Source: Toxoplasma gondii ME49
Taxonomy: Eukaryota; Apicomplexa; Conoidasida; Eucoccidiorida; Sarcocystidae
NCBI RefSeq assembly: GCF_000006565.2
Contig: NC_031476.1
Span: 6,170,400 to 6,234,399 of the forward strand
Length of the DNA: 64,000 nucleotides
Direction of reading: 5' to 3'
The stretch's first letter is position 1, and every line of letters starts with the position of its first letter. The notes under the pieces are model-generated. The model was not told where the DNA came from. It saw only the letters and a list, made by a program, of their open reading frames with translations, and did not search any database. This document shows positions 1-12,038 of this stretch, in pieces. The position numbers and the translations under genes are program-made.

Positions 1-82
1 CGCCTCTGACTTGTATTAGATGTGGTGTATGCTTCTTCTCGTCGGACGTTGTCTGATTGATTCGACTCCCCGCGGATTCTAC

Positions 83-883
83 CTGTCGTGCTGGGGCCCG
101 CAGAGGGTTCTGCTGAACTCATTCTTGAAGTTCTCCCAGAGCCAGAATTACCATGAAACCTGCTTCCTCTGGCTGAAGAGAAAAACATGTCATACGTGTA
201 CTTCGTTGGATCTGTGTAGTAGTGATATGGTCCCGCCACAGACACAGGTATCGCGGCCGCGGCTGGAGAAGGAGGGACAGAGATCACCGTGTCCGCAGAC
301 GCTACACCCCCTTTTTTCGTTCTCTTCTTCTGGGTGGACGAACCTGAAGAGAAGAGAGAAGAGTCACCAACTGGTCAATTTGGATTCGCGAGCGTGCCCC
401 ACGGTGGTATGCAAGTGCAAAAGCAATTTTAGTACACAAGGACTGTGTGACAGCCAGACCTATCCTACACTCTAACCATCTTACAATGGACGTTCACACA
501 GCCGACCCATCGAACAACGAAACAACCGCGAACATACAGCACTGATAAGTGCCAACGAATGAAGGTCGGTTGATTTAGCAAGTGGGAAATCTAGAATTCG
601 CGTGTTTAAGTGGCATTTGACCAAGACATTTCAGGTAAATATTCGAGCACTGCTACAGGCGTGCTCAGTTCAAGTTCATAAAGTAACAGAACACACGTCC
701 TACATTATGCGCCGTCTTACATGCGTCGGCCTCTTGCATCCGCGCGACGGTGTCCTTGTAGCATTTCTCTCGCGCTGCGTAGTGACGAGCCCTCCGATAA
801 AAACACACGGCAGTCACAATGACGAATAAAAGAAAACATCCTCCTACACCTGCGAATACCTCTATCCAAAGCAGGGAAGTCAT
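83..883 (-). CDS. Single-pass membrane protein, partial (3' exons outside window)
   Basis: I do not recognise this gene. Two exons join in phase: 721-883 (ATG at 883, ends phase 1 at a gtaaga donor) and 83-343 (acceptor after a long CT-rich tract ending ttcag, ends phase 1 at gtagaa). The product begins MTSLLWIEVF and has one hydrophobic segment at residues about 5-29, followed by a positively charged stretch (RRARHYAAREK). That suggests a signal anchor with the C-terminal part in the cytosol or matrix. The second exon encodes a basic KKRTKKGG patch and then a Ser/Pro/Ala/Gly-rich, probably disordered region. The reading frame is open at the last donor, so the gene runs off the left edge. Length in the window is 141 residues. 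The first ATG has no close upstream in-frame rival with a better context. The small size and TM-plus-basic layout would suit a mitochondrial or ER membrane subunit, but that is a guess. Confidence 0.6.
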
Positions 884-3800
884 TCTGAACGATACTGTCA
901 ATTGGTTCACCTTCACAGCTGCGGAGAGGCACCAGATACTCCTCAACCGCCTTCGCACATCGCCACACCTGTCTGCTTCGACTTTTCGTGGAGTTGTTTG
1001 ACTGCAGGTTAAGCGACGGAAGAGTTCCGGTGTAGAACAAAAACAGCATCTCTAGCCTCTGTAGACCCAGCGGCGGGTGCGTTTCGCGTTCCAGCGTCAA
1101 TTATCGGAGGATCTTCGCATCCCCCCTGGAACTCTGCTGAACGCAGCAGCGGCAAACAAGGAAGCGACCTTCCTGTACGGAATCAGTACAAACAATTATG
1201 CTCCTGTAGTACAACAGACCACCGCATCGTTTGATTCCAGATACAGATACAATCACCGTGTGTACGGGTCCATAATACACGCATTCTTCTCCCCCCGAGC
1301 GGCGAACAAGGCAAGACAGTCCGATAGAAACGGTAGACCATTCTCTGACCATAAAAGGCCCGTCAAATATATATCAGTTCTAGTCTAGCTAGTCTAGAAA
1401 TGTTATTACACTTCCTTATACGTGTCGTTGCGTCGCAAAGTTGTTGCGCTGCCACTTCGGGCTTGAATGCTCTACCCTTCCGTATGGATCCCCAGCATGG
1501 AGACGAGGATATCAAAAGCAAGAAGCTCAGCGTCTCAATTTGTGCGTGCCGCAACGCGTCGACACCGATGCAAAGTAGAGCCAACCACAGATGAAACCGA
1601 AATGCCTAAGACTTACTGGACATACACAGCTTAGAAATACCTGAAGAAGGATGGAGCACCTCGTCGATGTTGCGAGGATGTCCCCATTTGCCTACGCCCG
1701 TAGTATGGCACTAGCGAGCTGCCCCCTCTCCGGCAGCGAACGCTCGCTGAGGAACAGTTTTCGGCGGGTGACAGCTCGTGGGTCACTTCCGTGACCAAGA
1801 CCAACGTAGTGCCAAACACCAATGAAACCGAAGTGCCTAACACTTAATAAAGACACAGCAGTTGTAGAAATACCAAAGGAAGAATAGAGCACCTCTCTGA
1901 TGTTGCGAAGATGTCTCCACTAGCCTGCGTCCTCAACGTGGCACCAGCGAGCTGACCAGCCTCAGCGAACGCTCCCTGAGGAACCGCTTCCGGCGGGTGA
2001 CGGCGTGTGGCTCACATTTTTGCCAGCCCGGCTCGACGAAGATGTTCGACTACTCCCACTTGAACCGACAGGTCGGTAATGAATACCAACAGCAACTCCT
2101 TGAGAATTAACCGGCCTACAGCTCAGAGACGCTGTCAGAAGTCTAATCTTCTGCCATGCTGAATGTCGCGTATGAGCTTGTAGGTAGTGATTCCTTGTTC
2201 AACGCGGTGTTCTACACAATGACGCCTGTAGGAAACCGCCACATAGCACGTTTCAGAAAACAAGTCATGGCCTTCGGCGCCATTTACATGGTGTAATATA
2301 TATGACAGGAGATTATCTTCTAATAGTTGTTCATTCCTGAAATTTGCCTCCTTGGTCCACAAGTGAGAACAAAGCGTATGATCGTCTCGAAGCAGTGTCG
2401 TCCTAAAACTGCTGTGGGTAAATCGACGGGCGTACACTGATGAAGAAAGATGGCAGCACAGACTACCGTGAGCTTGCTGTGACGTATTTGCTTTCCCACC
2501 GTCACAGGACCCGCTAAACTAGTCAATTAAGCGTGCATGAAGTCCAGCCATCTCATTACACACCAGTCTATTACAAAAAGTCGTTGCGCTGAAGAACTCC
2601 GGGGATGCGTTCCTCGCGTGCAAATTTCGTGCAGGTTTCTGGCGACCTCATCCGCGGAGCGCCCACTACTAATTACGGTGATACGAAGGAGACTAGCTCG
2701 ACCTTTCTTCAACGCCGCTCCGTTCTTACGACTTTTTGGGTCCGCTCATACGAAGTAACTCTAAGTGCGGTCGTGGCCCCTATAGGCATGAGAGATTTTA
2801 CTCTGATTAGCTGAAGACCTTCGTGTCTCTACATCGACATTGTTTCCTTTTCGCCGAAAGCACCTCCACAATACCGTTGATGTTCGGCATTTAGCGTGAC
2901 TTTTTTCTCTCTGTTGGCTTCAATCTGGTTGGTGCGGGAGGCGCTGCCCCGGACAACAGCCGCTCAGGCCTCGCCCATGAGGCGTTACACTCTCAGCAGC
3001 CGGAAGGTGAAAGGAGAAGATTCAGAATGGTGAATGGGTTAGCAGCAGTTGTCCTCGTCGTGTCCTGGAACGTCCACCGCCACCTACCACGTACGCCCAC
3101 GCCTCAGGTGACGAAAGTGCTCCATCCCTTGCCGTAACTCGTTTCGAGGTGTTTTGATAACGCGTCACGGACGCAAAAGCTGATTCCCCGCAAGGTCTTC
3201 ACCGAAAGCCTCGGTAACTAACCGTGCTCGAACTATATGTGCCGGTGCTTCTGTCGTGTGACAGTGAAGGACAAAGACGCAAGGCCTCAGAATCTCTCCT
3301 TGCTCAGTAAGGAGTGTGAGTCATATGTCAGAATAAGCTTATATTTCTTCGAACCAGTCTTTTTCCCCTCCACAGACAAAATTGGTACAGCTGACGCAGT
3401 AGGGAGATATCCAATGATTGATGAATGTATGCTTTCGTGTGCTGTTACGGTTTCCACCTGACTCTGGCACCAGACGAACCATGCTGCAGTGATGTCAGCC
3501 ATCACATATCATTCCAAAGCATGTTTCACACACCCTCAGGATCTAGTCGTGCATATTTTTAAGGGATGACGACGGGATCTACCTCTTTTGAGCGTACCGT
3601 TTTCAACGGTCTGGTGAGGCTTCACAGCAGGTAACTCCACATTGCAGGGGAAAGAGCTTCTATCTAAGGCATCACCACAAGATTAACGTCGTGCTGCCTG
3701 CAGCGGTATGGAATGCAGTTGCCAGCGAGAGAGACGCCGACAACACTCCTCAGTGTACGAGGAGGAAACGCGGAGCTCACAGGTAGCTGTCGAAGTGTTG

Positions 3801-5123
3801 GGTAGAGATTCCTTTTCCATCGCTCTCCCCTCAATCACAGTTATCCCGGATAACAGAATAAATCAATCACAGTTGCCTTGCGCTACTCGTTAAGCCCCAA
3901 AGCTGGTTCAGCATCGAAGCAGTTTTGTCAGGGTTGACAGCTTGGCGAGTCGCGTTCCTGCATGTGGTCCAAACGACCCCTTTGCACATCTCCTTCCAAA
4001 TAGTCCACAACGGTAAGCTGGTCACCTGTACGTCTAAATGGTTCCAGTTGAGTTTCTCCCGTTGCATTTAGCAACCGCACAACCCGCCATGGGTCGCTGA
4101 AGAAATCAATCAGTCCAGGAAAACCCGCCTGACGTGCGCGCAACCCCTTTGAGTATATCCCTGGTCTCGAAAACGAGTAATACCAATCCGCGGTGGTCTG
4201 GAAAACCACAAATATTCACAGCGAAGAAAATGACTCTTGCCTCAGCGTTTCTTCGAAGAATTCGTCGGATGGACGGACCCTCCACTCGTTGTTCTGTCTG
4301 GTCGCTCCCCCCGTCAATTTCGCTAGAGACGGCTCTTGTACGGAAGCGCCGTCGAGACTTCACTGAGGAAGCGGGGACGTAGCACTCTGCATCCTGCTAT
4401 TTCGCACACTCTCGACGCACCTGGGGTACAGATTAAATTGGAAGTGCTTCTACAATATCCTCTCAGAACGGGAAAGTACCACATTAATTTCGCCGGGTAA
4501 AGATGCCACACCCGCGCATGCCGCTTGCCGTCACGTCATGCCGTTTGCCGGTGGCACGTTTCGGGCCCGCAGTGAACTTTGGCCACAGTCAAACGGGGGT
4601 AGCAGGGACTCTGTCGCAACCAGAGGACGATCCCCGTAAAATTGACACTGTTTGGCTCCGCCGTAAAAACGGTGAAGAAGGAAGCGTCATCTTCTCTTGT
4701 GGAGGTCTCTTCAAGGATGCATTTAAACAGCTGACGTGCAGGGTGAATCCCGATACACGATCGCGACAGTCAGTTGGGCCCGATTCGTCAAGACCAGTTC
4801 TTTGGGTTGTCCACGGAAAATCGTTTAAAATTCCGTATTTTCTCATACAAGGTCTACACGCTCGTTTCGACGGACGCTTTTTTTCAACCCCTTTTCAGTT
4901 GAGAACTTTCGATCGCTTGTTCTTGAACGGAGTCGGGGGGGCGATTTGAGTGCCACTTCTTGTACTGGTGGCAGAAGAGTCAAGTCACTCTACTGTATCG
5001 GAGAAAGCCGTATGTTCCCCGTCCATCTCTATTGGAGGCTGTCCGCTCTCCCTAGAGTGCTGTGACATCCATGAAAAGAGACTACTCTTCTTTCTCTGAC
5101 TCAACTACTTAGCCGCTGCCAAC
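884..5123. other. Non-coding or unassigned stretch upstream of the 5124 gene
   Basis: Apart from the tandem duplication at 1591-2015 I see no supported gene. The longest open frame, at about 4503-4949 (+, 148 codons), has no recognisable domain, signal peptide or matching splice structure. The last 100 bp before 5124 are pyrimidine- and AG-rich and probably hold the 5' leader of the secreted-protein gene. Confidence 0.4.
1591..2015. repeat. Degenerate direct tandem duplication, about 230 bp period
   Basis: Two diverged copies lie head to tail, about 1591-1786 and 1822-2015. Both begin with atgaaaccgaa.tgcctaa and share, in order, gagcacctc, gatgttgcga.gatgt, ggca.cagcgagctg, cagcgaacgctc.ctgaggaac and cggcgggtgac. 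The offset between matching blocks is 229-231 bp. The copies have many substitutions, and neither holds a long ORF shared by both. It looks like an old non-coding duplication. Whether more copies exist elsewhere cannot be seen here. Confidence 0.75.
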
Positions 5124-6125
5124 ATGAGGCTACTTTCTTTGGGAACCAAGATTGGCCTCGTATGCCACTTTGTGGTAACTGCTACCCACGGAGGGGTGGA
5201 GGAGCAGCCGAAACGGGTGAGTGCAGATGCACAGAAGAAACAGTCAGCAATGGTCACCGGAAACGAGGAGTTTGGGGTTCACCTGGACGAAGCAGTGATG
5301 CAACATCCGCTGCGAGAGCTCCCAGGAGCTGAAGAAGCTCTGCTGCTTCAAGTCGATGAACTTGCGAGGACGGGAGAAGGGAGGGCAGCGTTGGCGGATG
5401 AGAAGCTTGCAAGAGCGATCGCCTCAAAGGCGATGGCTATAGGTTTTCTGGAAACCGTTTCTGCGGGCCTTCGTTTGGAACTCCCGAAACTGCCGCCAGT
5501 TTGTGCGGACACCGTCACACGCATCGCCGATATTGTCTCTTACCTTCAAACGCGCGAGCAGCTCTTCCGAGTTAAGCGGTGGTCGGAAAAAGCGTTTCAT
5601 GGCTTAAGGGTTTTTGGCAAGGCTGTTGGAAGCATAACCCCAGTCGCGGCAGCGGCAAAAGCGCTGGGGCTGACGGCAGACAAACTTCACCCTTCTGCCG
5701 ATCGGGCAACGCTGGAGCGCCTCTTTGTCGCGCTGGAGAGAGAAGTCTCAGTGCCGTTGGTCCGATTCGGTGCCATTATCGAGATGGAAATGCAAAATGG
5801 TCCCTCCGAAACTGTGAAGCACTACAGCGAAGTCTTGGAAAAGCTGAAACGCGTCAGCCTTGCCCTCGACGCGTGCATGGCTTTCACCCTTCTACAAATC
5901 TACCGCACTGGCAAAAGCAGGAGGATCCCCGAGATGGTCTTACGTAAAGACGAAACCGCTGCCTTTCAGACTGTGTCGCACCCGGAAGCAGAAAACACAG
6001 AAAAGGAAAAACGCAGGGGGGAGGAAATCGCTAAGAACCCGAAGGTAGCTGGAGCAGCCGCAAAGGCTGTCGGAGCTGGAGGCGAGTATAAATCCTCTGC
6101 ATCAGATGATGACACTAAGCAGTAG
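5124..6125 (+). CDS. Secreted alpha-helical protein, unrecognised (333 aa, single exon)
   Basis: This is a clean uninterrupted frame from ATG 5124 to a TAG at 6123-6125. The start is the only one with a signal peptide: basic MRLLSLGTK, then a hydrophobic core, with a plausible cleavage near residue 23 (TATHG). The ATG sits in a gccaac context. The mature part (about 310 aa) is rich in Ala, Leu, Glu and Lys, and most of it (about 45-280) reads as helical bundles. There is no second transmembrane segment. The last 55 residues are charged, ending in a Ser/Asp-rich DDDTKQ tail. No catalytic motif or named family is recognised. Secretion, lack of introns and lack of domains are typical of coccidian dense-granule or rhoptry effectors, but location is inference. 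There is no antisense or overlapping competitor. Confidence 0.75.
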   Translation: MRLLSLGTKIGLVCHFVVTATHGGVEEQPKRVSADAQKKQSAMVTGNEEFGVHLDEAVMQHPLRELPGAEEALLLQVDELARTGEGRAALADEKLARAIASKAMAIGFLETVSAGLRLELPKLPPVCADTVTRIADIVSYLQTREQLFRVKRWSEKAFHGLRVFGKAVGSITPVAAAAKALGLTADKLHPSADRATLERLFVALEREVSVPLVRFGAIIEMEMQNGPSETVKHYSEVLEKLKRVSLALDACMAFTLLQIYRTGKSRRIPEMVLRKDETAAFQTVSHPEAENTEKEKRRGEEIAKNPKVAGAAAKAVGAGGEYKSSASDDDTKQ

Positions 6126-7810
6126 CTGAATATCTACGGCGATTTACTCAGAAGGGACTCGAGTTCACGCTGCGGCGAATCAGTGGTCACTGTACCACTT
6201 TATACGCGACTGTATACAGGCCTAACCTGTCAACGCTGGGTTGCTAGAAGGTCGTTTATGGTGCTGCTGTTTTTGACTATTTTTTCGTTTTTCCGAACGA
6301 GGGACACCCCTGGGTCACAAAGTAGCACCCGTACGCGGGAAGTAGCATATGCCCGAAATGCTTTGTAAAGAGGAAGTCAATCTCGCTGTGCTTATGAGAT
6401 GACATGTTTGCTATCGCGGACAAACAGGAAAGTAAGTTCCTGCGGTAGGGGGACCTTGCATTCTTGGAGTTAAACGCTTTTGATCAGACGCAGATGGCAT
6501 GGTGACACTTAGTCGGGGTTCTGCCTCCGTATAACAGGCAGGATACAGAAATTCTGTTCCATGCTTTTGTGCGTTTCCATTTTGTGGAATGTGGAAGGCA
6601 AGCTTGAACTGCTAACGCACCATCTAGTCGTGAAAATGTGCACGGTTAGCACACCAAAGGTAAGGGTTTGCGTGTTCGTTCCACGTTCGAGGAGCCATTT
6701 GTTTGAGGCTAACGTATTTCTCCTGCGAGAAAAGTAGTATATGAATATGTCGTGTCTCCAGCGTGGCAAAGTGGAAGTCTACCCGAACTCATTCTAGAAA
6801 GAGAAGAATTTACTGGCACCCGCTAGGATAAGTTTTTAAATGGTAACTTTCTTCTTGTAAAAACCGGCCACGCGCGAGCTTAAGACCCCGCGGTACGGCT
6901 GGACTCCCTGCTCCAGAGCACGGGGGGAATGGCACAGACACCCAGCACCCACTAGCCTCATTTCCGTGATACCTTAGAAGGCCACCAATTTGATCGCTTG
7001 ACGCCAAAGTCAACTTCCCGCTCCCCGTTTCCACAATCACGTGCACCCACAGCCCACACGTTGTGCCCCATGCTTTTTAGGAAATTTGGATACTGTGGTA
7101 GTCCTGTCGTTTGAAATTTCTCAAGTGAAACGTGCTCTGTACGCATTGCACCGTTGATCTCCCGGAAAATTGTCCACGCCGTCTGAATTTACATTCGAAT
7201 TCACATCGGTACCGAAAGCCACTCGTTCCGATCCTCCAACTCCACGGAAATATGAATATGGCAGCCTATTGCTCTCAACTGTCTTCCTTGCCCGGGAGTT
7301 GGTCAGTATGCTAGTTTCACCTTAAGTGAGGAGGCTGGTTCTGTCCTTCGCTGTCTTCCTGAGTGTTACACAGTCCAAATCTCTGCAACCGTCCTGCCTT
7401 CCCAAGAACGGGTGAACACCAATTCCCCTCTTCGCTGACATATATACATATTCCTTCTGCGCCGGATTTATCCGTGTGCCACCGTGGTGTGAAGAGCATG
7501 ACAAATGAGAGTGCTGTCTTCATTCGTGCTTGTGAAGTTACATCCGCATTCCGCCTTCCTCTGCGTTTGCAAAAGACACTACATTGAATAAAACCGGCTG
7601 TGCCTTGTTCTAACTGTTGAGGGTTTTGTGACGACTGCCTGCGACCACATATCCTTCTCTCACACACACTCTCACACTCGTCGGTATTTCGAGCACATAC
7701 TCTCCGAAAAAAAGAGGACGTTTGCAAGAAGAGTAATCCAGGTAGTAAGGATAGCCACGTAGCATCTGTTTGTCGAGTATGACCACATGGCCCAGCTTCT
7801 TTCAGCTTGG
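6126..7810. other. Convergent intergenic region, no supported gene
   Basis: This lies between the 3' end of the secreted gene (+) and the 3' end of AMPK beta (-). It should hold both 3' UTRs. Short open frames occur on both strands (for example 7317-7727, minus), but none shows a domain, splice continuity or signal peptide. Confidence 0.4.
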
Positions 7811-10515
7811 TCAGGAAGACACACTTGGCGTCTCTCCGTCTTCCTCCGCGAATTCTTCTCCACTTTCCCCCGCTTTCGCGGCGTCTCCCGGGGACCCGCA
7901 GAAACTATCCACAGGTTTGCGGTTGTTAGTCTGTCCCCGAAATACCAACAAGTTTGCCACAGCACTTGGGCATGCGGCCGCAATGATAGCAGCTGCCTCA
8001 GCTTCTGCGTCTGCCTCACGGTCTCTCTCTGCGTCACCTTCCTCGTGGGGCGAGGCGAAGGGATACAGAGGGTTTACTGTCACATAGATGTATGTGGTGT
8101 ACCTGTGTAGAGCACGAGCACAGAGGTTGAGGCAAGGAATAACGAAAATGATTGAAACCCCGTTGCACCGCAATGTGTTCCCCAATATACATGCGAATCG
8201 ACGTTCTTAATTCCTGTGTGTGTGTTTAGACGTCCGCGTTTGCTGACAGACAACAGCATCTTCGCAGAAGGTGCACTACCATTCGCCCAAGAAAAAACGA
8301 AAAAAAAAGATACGAGGCACAGAAACATCGATGGAGGGATGTTTCAACTTACCTCTGTCCCGAAGTTGGACGAGCATTGTCGATTTGCCATCGGTGCGTT
8401 GTAGCGATGCAAGACGTGTGTGAGCTGTACGGACAGCACAACAAAAGAAAGTGGTTCATCGCCTATATGAGTCTTGGAGCAAAACACTCGCCACCGATTC
8501 ATGAAATCGAGAGCGACTGATACGCAGAACACGGCAGGCAACACCGCAGTGTTCATAAGTAACAGATCCCCAGGCCACTTGGTCAGCTCCGCGCTCTTTC
8601 TGCAGGATGTGCTTTAGCAAGAAATGGGTGCCTCATCGAAGACTCCGCGACACTGCGCAAGTGTCGACACACGAGAGGGTCCGTCGCGAACGTTCTGCGT
8701 TCCTCGCAGCCGAAACGCCACTGAAAAAAGAAAAAGACACTTACCCGAAGACAGAAGGCGACAGCGCGTCGTGGAACAGGTGGTTGGCCAGACAGTGCAG
8801 GGGGACGCCTTTTCCAGGTTGCGGCGGTGGATCTCTCGCCACTTGCGTGCTGCGGCCCACAGAAAAAGAGAAAGAACAACGGTGCATGCAGAAAATCCTA
8901 AAACACCGTGACTAGGAACCGGCAGTCGAACGATAACCTGTTGACAGCAAGAAAACCTATGAACTCCAAACCCAGGACAAACACATCCTCCAGCCTCTCT
9001 CCACTGCCCAGTCGAAACCCCAGAGCACTTTCACGGGGTTCACTCTAGCTGCAAGCATGCGGGAACGAAGACACCAGACACGCCACTCCTACCCGGACCG
9101 GCAAAACCTACATGCAGATACATTGGTAAAGATCTTCTCTCTCCGTCGCCCGTCCTTTCGACAGGACGGAGAGGGGAACATACTTTGTCTTGCGACTTGA
9201 GGTATCGAGACACACGAAAATAACTTCTGCAGGAAACGCTGTGCACCTACACATCGTGTACCTTCCGTCCTACCGCGCCCAGCAAATGGGTTGATTCAGT
9301 GGACCGAGGAGGTATCCATGGATCGTACCAGCATAGACAAGGATACACCTCAGGACAGAGGCAGCATCTCTTGTACCACACAGGGTCCTTCTGAACGTCT
9401 TCACCGCAGAGGAACGCGAAGGCTACCAAAAAAACGCTCGCGATGTGCTCTCGGTGTTCTCACCTTCGACCCAGAAGAATTGGAATTGGAGGCGCATCTG
9501 AGGAGTACTCCGACGGCTCGGGAACGCGTTGGTGATACACTGCTCGTCGCGCCTGCGAAAAGCAAGAAGCAACGCGGCACCGAGCATGACAGCGAGAAGA
9601 AGCGAAGCCGGCATTCTCAGTTGAAATCGCAAAAGGTGACACCCACACTGGACATCGGCTGGTGCACAATGCCAAGCCTCACGCCAACTCCTTCAGTTGA
9701 ATCAGTGAGAGCAAGAAAGAGGCTCGGCCTTCTCACTCTGGTGCTTTTTAACTCTTACCCCGCGTATGAATAGGGCGGGGAAACGGAGAGTCGAGACGCC
9801 GGGCACCTCTCCCTCACTGTTGTTTCCCCGAAAACCAGTTGAGAAGGGTATACATCGAAAACGAAAAACAGAACTCCCTTGCATCGCAACACGCGGCGTT
9901 GACAGCGAAAACTTCCTCTTGCGTTTATCGAGGCGCCTTGTCGTCCTCGATGGGCTCCACCGACGCACGCACAGCCGCGGTCCACCAGAACCCATTTCCA
10001 CTGTGTGCTCAAGTGTTCGAGAGCATGCAGGTTACTAAACAGTCGCTCACGGAGCTCGACGCTGAGCCTGTGTCATCAGACTTGCCTGCTCGTTTTCTGG
10101 GAGAACTTTGAAGTTGAAGTGCGTAAATGAAGAGATGTCTAAGACGTTGTTAACATTGCCGTGCTCGTCCGTTTGTGTCTGTTGATCCGGCGCATACTTC
10201 CACTGGTCGTCGACTGCTCAAAAAAGCAATTCAGCGAGATGGGAAGTAAGCCAGCCAGAGTGAAACGTGCAGACGCGAACTCACTTGCCCCAACGCGTCA
10301 ACGCGCTGCGTCCACGCCAAAGAATTGCAGGGGTCACTCTACTTCGAGAAAGATTCTTCAGAAACATTCTGTGCAGCTGCGTTCGACAGGCAGCTAGAGA
10401 AGTACCAGCCGCACTGGTACCGGTCTGAGGTCCCCGGAATGACGCTTTCGTCTGGGCGTATGCGAGGGTGGAGAATCAGGAAATGGCAAAATGCCACTAC
10501 TCCCACCCAAATATA

Positions 10516-10555
<40 letters not shown>

Positions 10556-12038
10556 TGCAGATAATAACAACGTATATCTATGTACATATCCTATAGATAG
10601 GTGGACAAGTATCCATATATATATATATATATATATATATGTAAATGTATATGTAAATGTATGCATATAGTGACAAGTTCATGGAGGCTCTCTTTCGTCG
10701 GGCACGCGTGTTGTTTGTCTCCTTCCTATCGAGTCTGTTAGTTTAAAGAGCCTTTACGGAAAATTGAAAACACGCGTCTGCTTGTTGGCCTGCGAGATGC
10801 CCCCTGAGACAGCTCGGCTGGAAGAACGAAGCACGAGTTGAGCGTCACTGTCCGACTTGGCGTCGGCTGTTTGCCCTTTTTTCGGCTACATGTCGCCTCT
10901 CAGTTTTTAGCTTTCAAGCTGAACATTGTTGGGCGCAGGCATTTTCCTGGGATCTCGCGCAGGAGGTAGACTCTGCATTTCCTGGAGTTGCGAGCTCTTC
11001 TGGATACACACCGATGAACTTGTAGTGGTGGACGCCTCGCGGAAGGTTCTGGATGTACGAGAACTCGTGGCCGCTTCTGTTTAAACGAATTTTGTGCTCC
11101 ACGCTCCAGCCATTGAAAGATCCTGTGAGAAAGACGTTGTGTCCTCCGTGTGTCCATCTGTCGAAGGACGCAAAACACGAACGCACAGCCTGGCAGACCT
11201 CGGGTTGAGTTTGCTTGAAGCCCCTTCACTCTTCCACAGTGCGTTATACTCGTACGAAAAAACTCCAAAACCAACACACTGTCGCAGGCCTTGATCTGGA
11301 CACACGGTCGGACCAACCTACATATATATATATATATATATACATGTAATTGTAGATTTATATCTTATGCCTCTTCGGCAGTACTTTTCTCCAGCGTTTA
11401 GTGTTTCCACCGTTTGATGCAGAGAGAGATCCCCTGTGCATTTGCTGCAGTCGAAACGTAGAAACGCTTCGGCGTTTCTTCCGGGTTCCCGCGCCTCCTC
11501 TGAACCCTGTGGTATCGCATGTTTCATTTCTCCACCAGACGTAGAAGCACGAGGTTTTTATGCTTTTATGCAGAGTCACGAAAAACTTGTGCAAGCACAT
11601 TCACCTCAAGCTACGGTAGCTGCTGTGTCTGAACTTCACTGTCACCAGCCTGTGGATCTAGGAACGCGGCGCGTTCGTCTTTTGGGTCTGTTCCGCAGGG
11701 TCGCTCATCCCCGTCGGCCGCCGCCCTCCCCCCCTCAACTTCCGATTCTCAGTGTCGGAACCGGATGAGTCAGGCGCAGCCGAGTCAGGCGGCTTCGCCG
11801 AAAGTCTATCTTCTGCTGGGCAGAAAACGAAACAAGTCGCTCACGTGAAGACGCATGGCGTGAGTTCCTCTGGGGCACTGTCTTGCGCGTCGTCGCCTTT
11901 CCCTCTCGCATGCTCCGGCCGCGAGTACAGTGGCAGAGTGGACGCGTCAACGGCAGCCGCAGCTGCGGCCGCAGCAGCCGCGGCGGCCGTGAAAGAAACT
12001 GATTCCCCAGAAAGTCCTGTGCCCGACTGCTTTGACAT
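7811..12038 (-). CDS. AMPK/SNF1 beta subunit (CBM48 plus ASC domain), seven exons, 341 aa
   Basis: This is the scaffold subunit of the AMP-activated kinase heterotrimer, which binds glycogen or starch and tethers the alpha and gamma subunits. The exons are 11845-12038, 11012-11157, 10086-10213, 9464-9552, 8745-8849, 8353-8424 and 7811-8102. All phases agree and give one frame of 342 codons. Residues about 61-155 form the carbohydrate-binding module: VFTWTHGGHNVFLTGSFNGW, then LPRGVHHYKFIVDDQW and NVNNVL. The C-terminal association domain covers about 161-260: YHQRVPEP, PPIPILLG, VPLHCLANHLF, ATTHRW and YVTVNPLYP. An acidic tail of about 80 residues follows, rich in Glu/Ala, and differs from animal subunits, which end soon after the ASC domain. 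The N-terminus has a run of 12 alanines. The start MSKQ has no glycine 2, so classical N-myristoylation is not predicted unless an upstream exon exists. Intron 9553-10085 appears to use a GC donor. Confidence 0.9.
10510..10548. repeat. (TA)n microsatellite in AMPK beta intron
   Basis: Nearly pure alternating TA with one G interruption, inside the intron between exons 10086-10213 and 11012-11157. A second run lies at about 10614-10640 in the same intron, and a third at about 11321-11341 in the next one. Confidence 0.85.

Noticed and set aside
20..475. 151-codon plus frame at the left edge
   Set aside because: The minus strand here has an exon (83-343) with a strong acceptor and donor that joins in phase to a membrane-protein exon; the plus frame has no comparable support.
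4503..4949. 148-codon plus frame before the secreted gene
   Set aside because: No signal peptide, domain or codon pattern that sets it apart from other chance frames here; kept only as a note.
9291..9773. 160-codon plus frame
   Set aside because: It is antisense to AMPK beta exon 9464-9552 and its flanking introns, whose minus-strand reading matches the ASC domain and splices in phase.
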